8,536 nucleotides of DNA, taken from assembly GCA_021399405.1 (NCBI GenBank), contig JAAFKL010000374.1:1-8536 (forward strand). The letters run 5' to 3'. The notes beneath the pieces are model-generated. The model made no database searches, was not told the origin of the DNA, and worked only from the letters and a program-made list of their open reading frames with translations. This stretch comes from Candidatus Heimdallarchaeota archaeon. GTDB lineage: Archaea; Asgardarchaeota; Heimdallarchaeia; Heimdallarchaeales; Kariarchaeaceae. Position numbers and translations under genes: made by a program. Of this stretch, positions 7,538 through 8,536 are shown piece by piece (position 1 is the first letter of the stretch; every line of letters starts with the position of its first letter).

Positions 7538-8454
7538 ACTTCGAACCTTTGCTGTTAAAGAAAGCTCATTGTTTAGATAATCTACATATTTTCGAAACAT
7601 ATGAAATAATGTGTAGACAAGACTTAGATTACTAAACTAAATTGGTTGTTTGTATAATAAAATGTATTTTATATTTATAATTGATTTGTAGACAAAAGAC
7701 TGTAAATATCAAGGTCAAAGGACAGGGCAGTATCTGATCATGCAGAATTTAATAATCAAGAATAGTGCAATTGGGCACTCATATCACATTATCGGGAATG
7801 AAAAAATTCTATAATATAGAAAAAATCTTGAATAAATAATTGAATTGAAATTACAATAAAGTATAATTAATATATATTTTTAAATTCTTAAAAGTAAAAA
7901 CGATTAAACAAGGTATTCGGAAATTTGTGTAGATAAAAACAAATGATTGTTAATTTAAGTATTTTATTTCTATTTTCAAATTAAAATTTTCATCTTAATG
8001 TATGATTTGAGGATATCTGTTTTGAATTAAGCAGAAAATCAATAAATCATTTTCTGGCTATACACTTATTTCATTATTGGGTCATAATATGATTGCTTGA
8101 TTATGGAAATCTTGCAGAAATAGAACAGTTTTCAATTTTTATTCGTACTATAGCGTTATTATTTATTTATTATTGGGTGTTTTTATATAATTCGTGCATG
8201 ATTTTGGATAATTGTACATATTTTGGTAAATCAACGAATTGGATTCAGTACTGCACATTTGTACAAGATGTTTTTGAATGTATGCTTCATAATTATATGA
8301 TTTATCAAAGCATTTATTCAGATTTATTTTAGTTTATTGAATAAATGTTGATTTTATTAATCTGTGTATATTTTTGAGCGAATTCTGTACATTTGTAGTT
8401 TGCATTACACGACTCCTTTTATATTTTGGAAACGATATTTTACTTGACACAAAT
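7538..8454. other. About 0.9 kb of very AT-rich DNA without a credible gene
   Basis: The stretch between the cyclophilin stop and the zinc-ribbon start has frequent stops in all frames. Three copies of the TGTAGAYAA motif lie here. A less AT-rich patch at about 7705-7800 contains the small hairpin AGTGC/GCACT (7764-7768 and 7775-7779). A near-repeat CTGYACATTTGTA occurs at 8251-8263 and 8385-8397. The longest open frame (TTG at 8093 to 8332) looks spurious. No tRNA, rRNA or CRISPR pattern is visible. A small RNA cannot be excluded. Confidence 0.5.
8417..8426 (+). promoter_or_regulatory. Candidate TATA box of the zinc-ribbon gene
   Basis: TTTTATATTT, close to the archaeal TATA consensus, is centred about 34 bases before the ATG at 8455. 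The predicted transcript start near 8447 would give a leader of under 10 nt. There is no Shine-Dalgarno in the last bases before the ATG, which agrees with a short-leader or leaderless message. Confidence 0.5.
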
Positions 8455-8536
8455 ATGAATGCACTATGTCAAGATTGTGGCAAGCACATGCCATCATACG
8501 TAAAATTTTGCTATGACTGCGGTCATAAAGTTACTA
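8455..8536 (+). CDS. Zinc-ribbon protein, N-terminal fragment, cut by window edge
   Basis: The open frame starts with ATG at 8455 and runs off the window after 27 residues, beginning MNALCQDCGKHMPSYVKFCY. It holds two CxxC knuckles, CQDC (5-8) and CYDC (19-22), each followed by G-[KH], with ten residues between them. This is the classic pattern of a short N-terminal zinc ribbon (zinc_ribbon_2/DZR-like), which commonly caps archaeal proteins with very different downstream domains, often membrane proteins. Its function cannot be judged from the visible part. The TATA-like box at 8417-8426 supports this start. Confidence 0.75.
   Translation, partial: MNALCQDCGKHMPSYVKFCYDCGHKVT

Larger units (their letters stand above)
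6933..7938 (+). repeat. Dispersed intergenic motif TGTAGACAA
   Basis: The 9-mer TGTAGACAA occurs exactly at 6933-6941, 7612-7620 and 7687-7695, and as TGTAGATAA at 7928-7936. All copies lie between genes on the plus strand, one starting two bases after the hydrolase stop codon and the others in the gap after the cyclophilin. I did not notice it inside coding sequence. Spacing is irregular, so this is not a CRISPR or simple tandem repeat. It could be a protein-binding site, an RNA 3'-end signal, or chance in AT-rich DNA. Confidence 0.4.

Noticed and set aside
7538..7547. Minus-strand GGTTCGAAG resembling a tRNA T-loop
   Set aside because: The flanking bases do not form a T-stem and no anticodon or acceptor arm can be found next to it.
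7740..7814. 24-codon ATG frame inside the less AT-rich patch
   Set aside because: Too short, with no ribosome binding site or recognisable motif; chance is the simpler explanation.
8093..8332. 79-codon open frame with a TTG start on the plus strand
   Set aside because: It has no Shine-Dalgarno, its composition is rich in Tyr, Phe, Ile and Cys as expected from translated AT-rich DNA, and it shows no recognisable motif.

Overview
The window looks archaeal and most probably comes from an Asgard archaeon; this is an inference, not a proof. Three things point that way. A minus-strand gene start at the left edge reads like the N-terminus of an archaeal/eukaryotic-type RNA polymerase subunit B. Gene starts are preceded by archaeal TATA-like boxes and, in two cases, by Shine-Dalgarno sequences matching the archaeal 16S tail. 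A large membrane protein joins tandem Ig-like repeats to a cytosolic longin/roadblock-type domain, an architecture flavour I associate with Asgard genomes. The DNA is strongly AT-rich, especially between genes. The exact Asgard lineage cannot be decided from this stretch.

Layout, left to right: the start of rpoB on the minus strand, cut by the window edge; a 351-bp divergent intergenic region; a plus-strand CNNM/CorC-type membrane protein (DUF21, CBS pair, CorC_HlyC domain), probably for Mg2+ or other cation homeostasis; a short convergent gap with a possible terminator hairpin; a minus-strand 874-residue single-pass surface protein with a longin-like cytosolic tail; a 263-bp divergent promoter region; a plus-strand 724-residue DUF3604/PHP-type metallohydrolase; a 159-residue cyclophilin; about 0.9 kb of very AT-rich DNA with no credible gene; and the start of a CxxC zinc-ribbon protein cut by the right edge.

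The genes do not form one operon: strands alternate and most genes have their own upstream gap. The hydrolase and the cyclophilin lie in tandem and share a 9-base leader element (TAAGCCTCT) at nearly the same distance from their start codons, so they may be expressed under a related signal. The most interesting object is the surface protein, whose layout (signal sequence, about five beta-sandwich-like modules with about 18 N-glycosylation sequons, Ser/Thr stalk, one membrane helix, longin-like fold, helical tail) suggests a receptor or adhesin linking the cell exterior to a trafficking- or GTPase-type module inside the cell. Its function is unknown.
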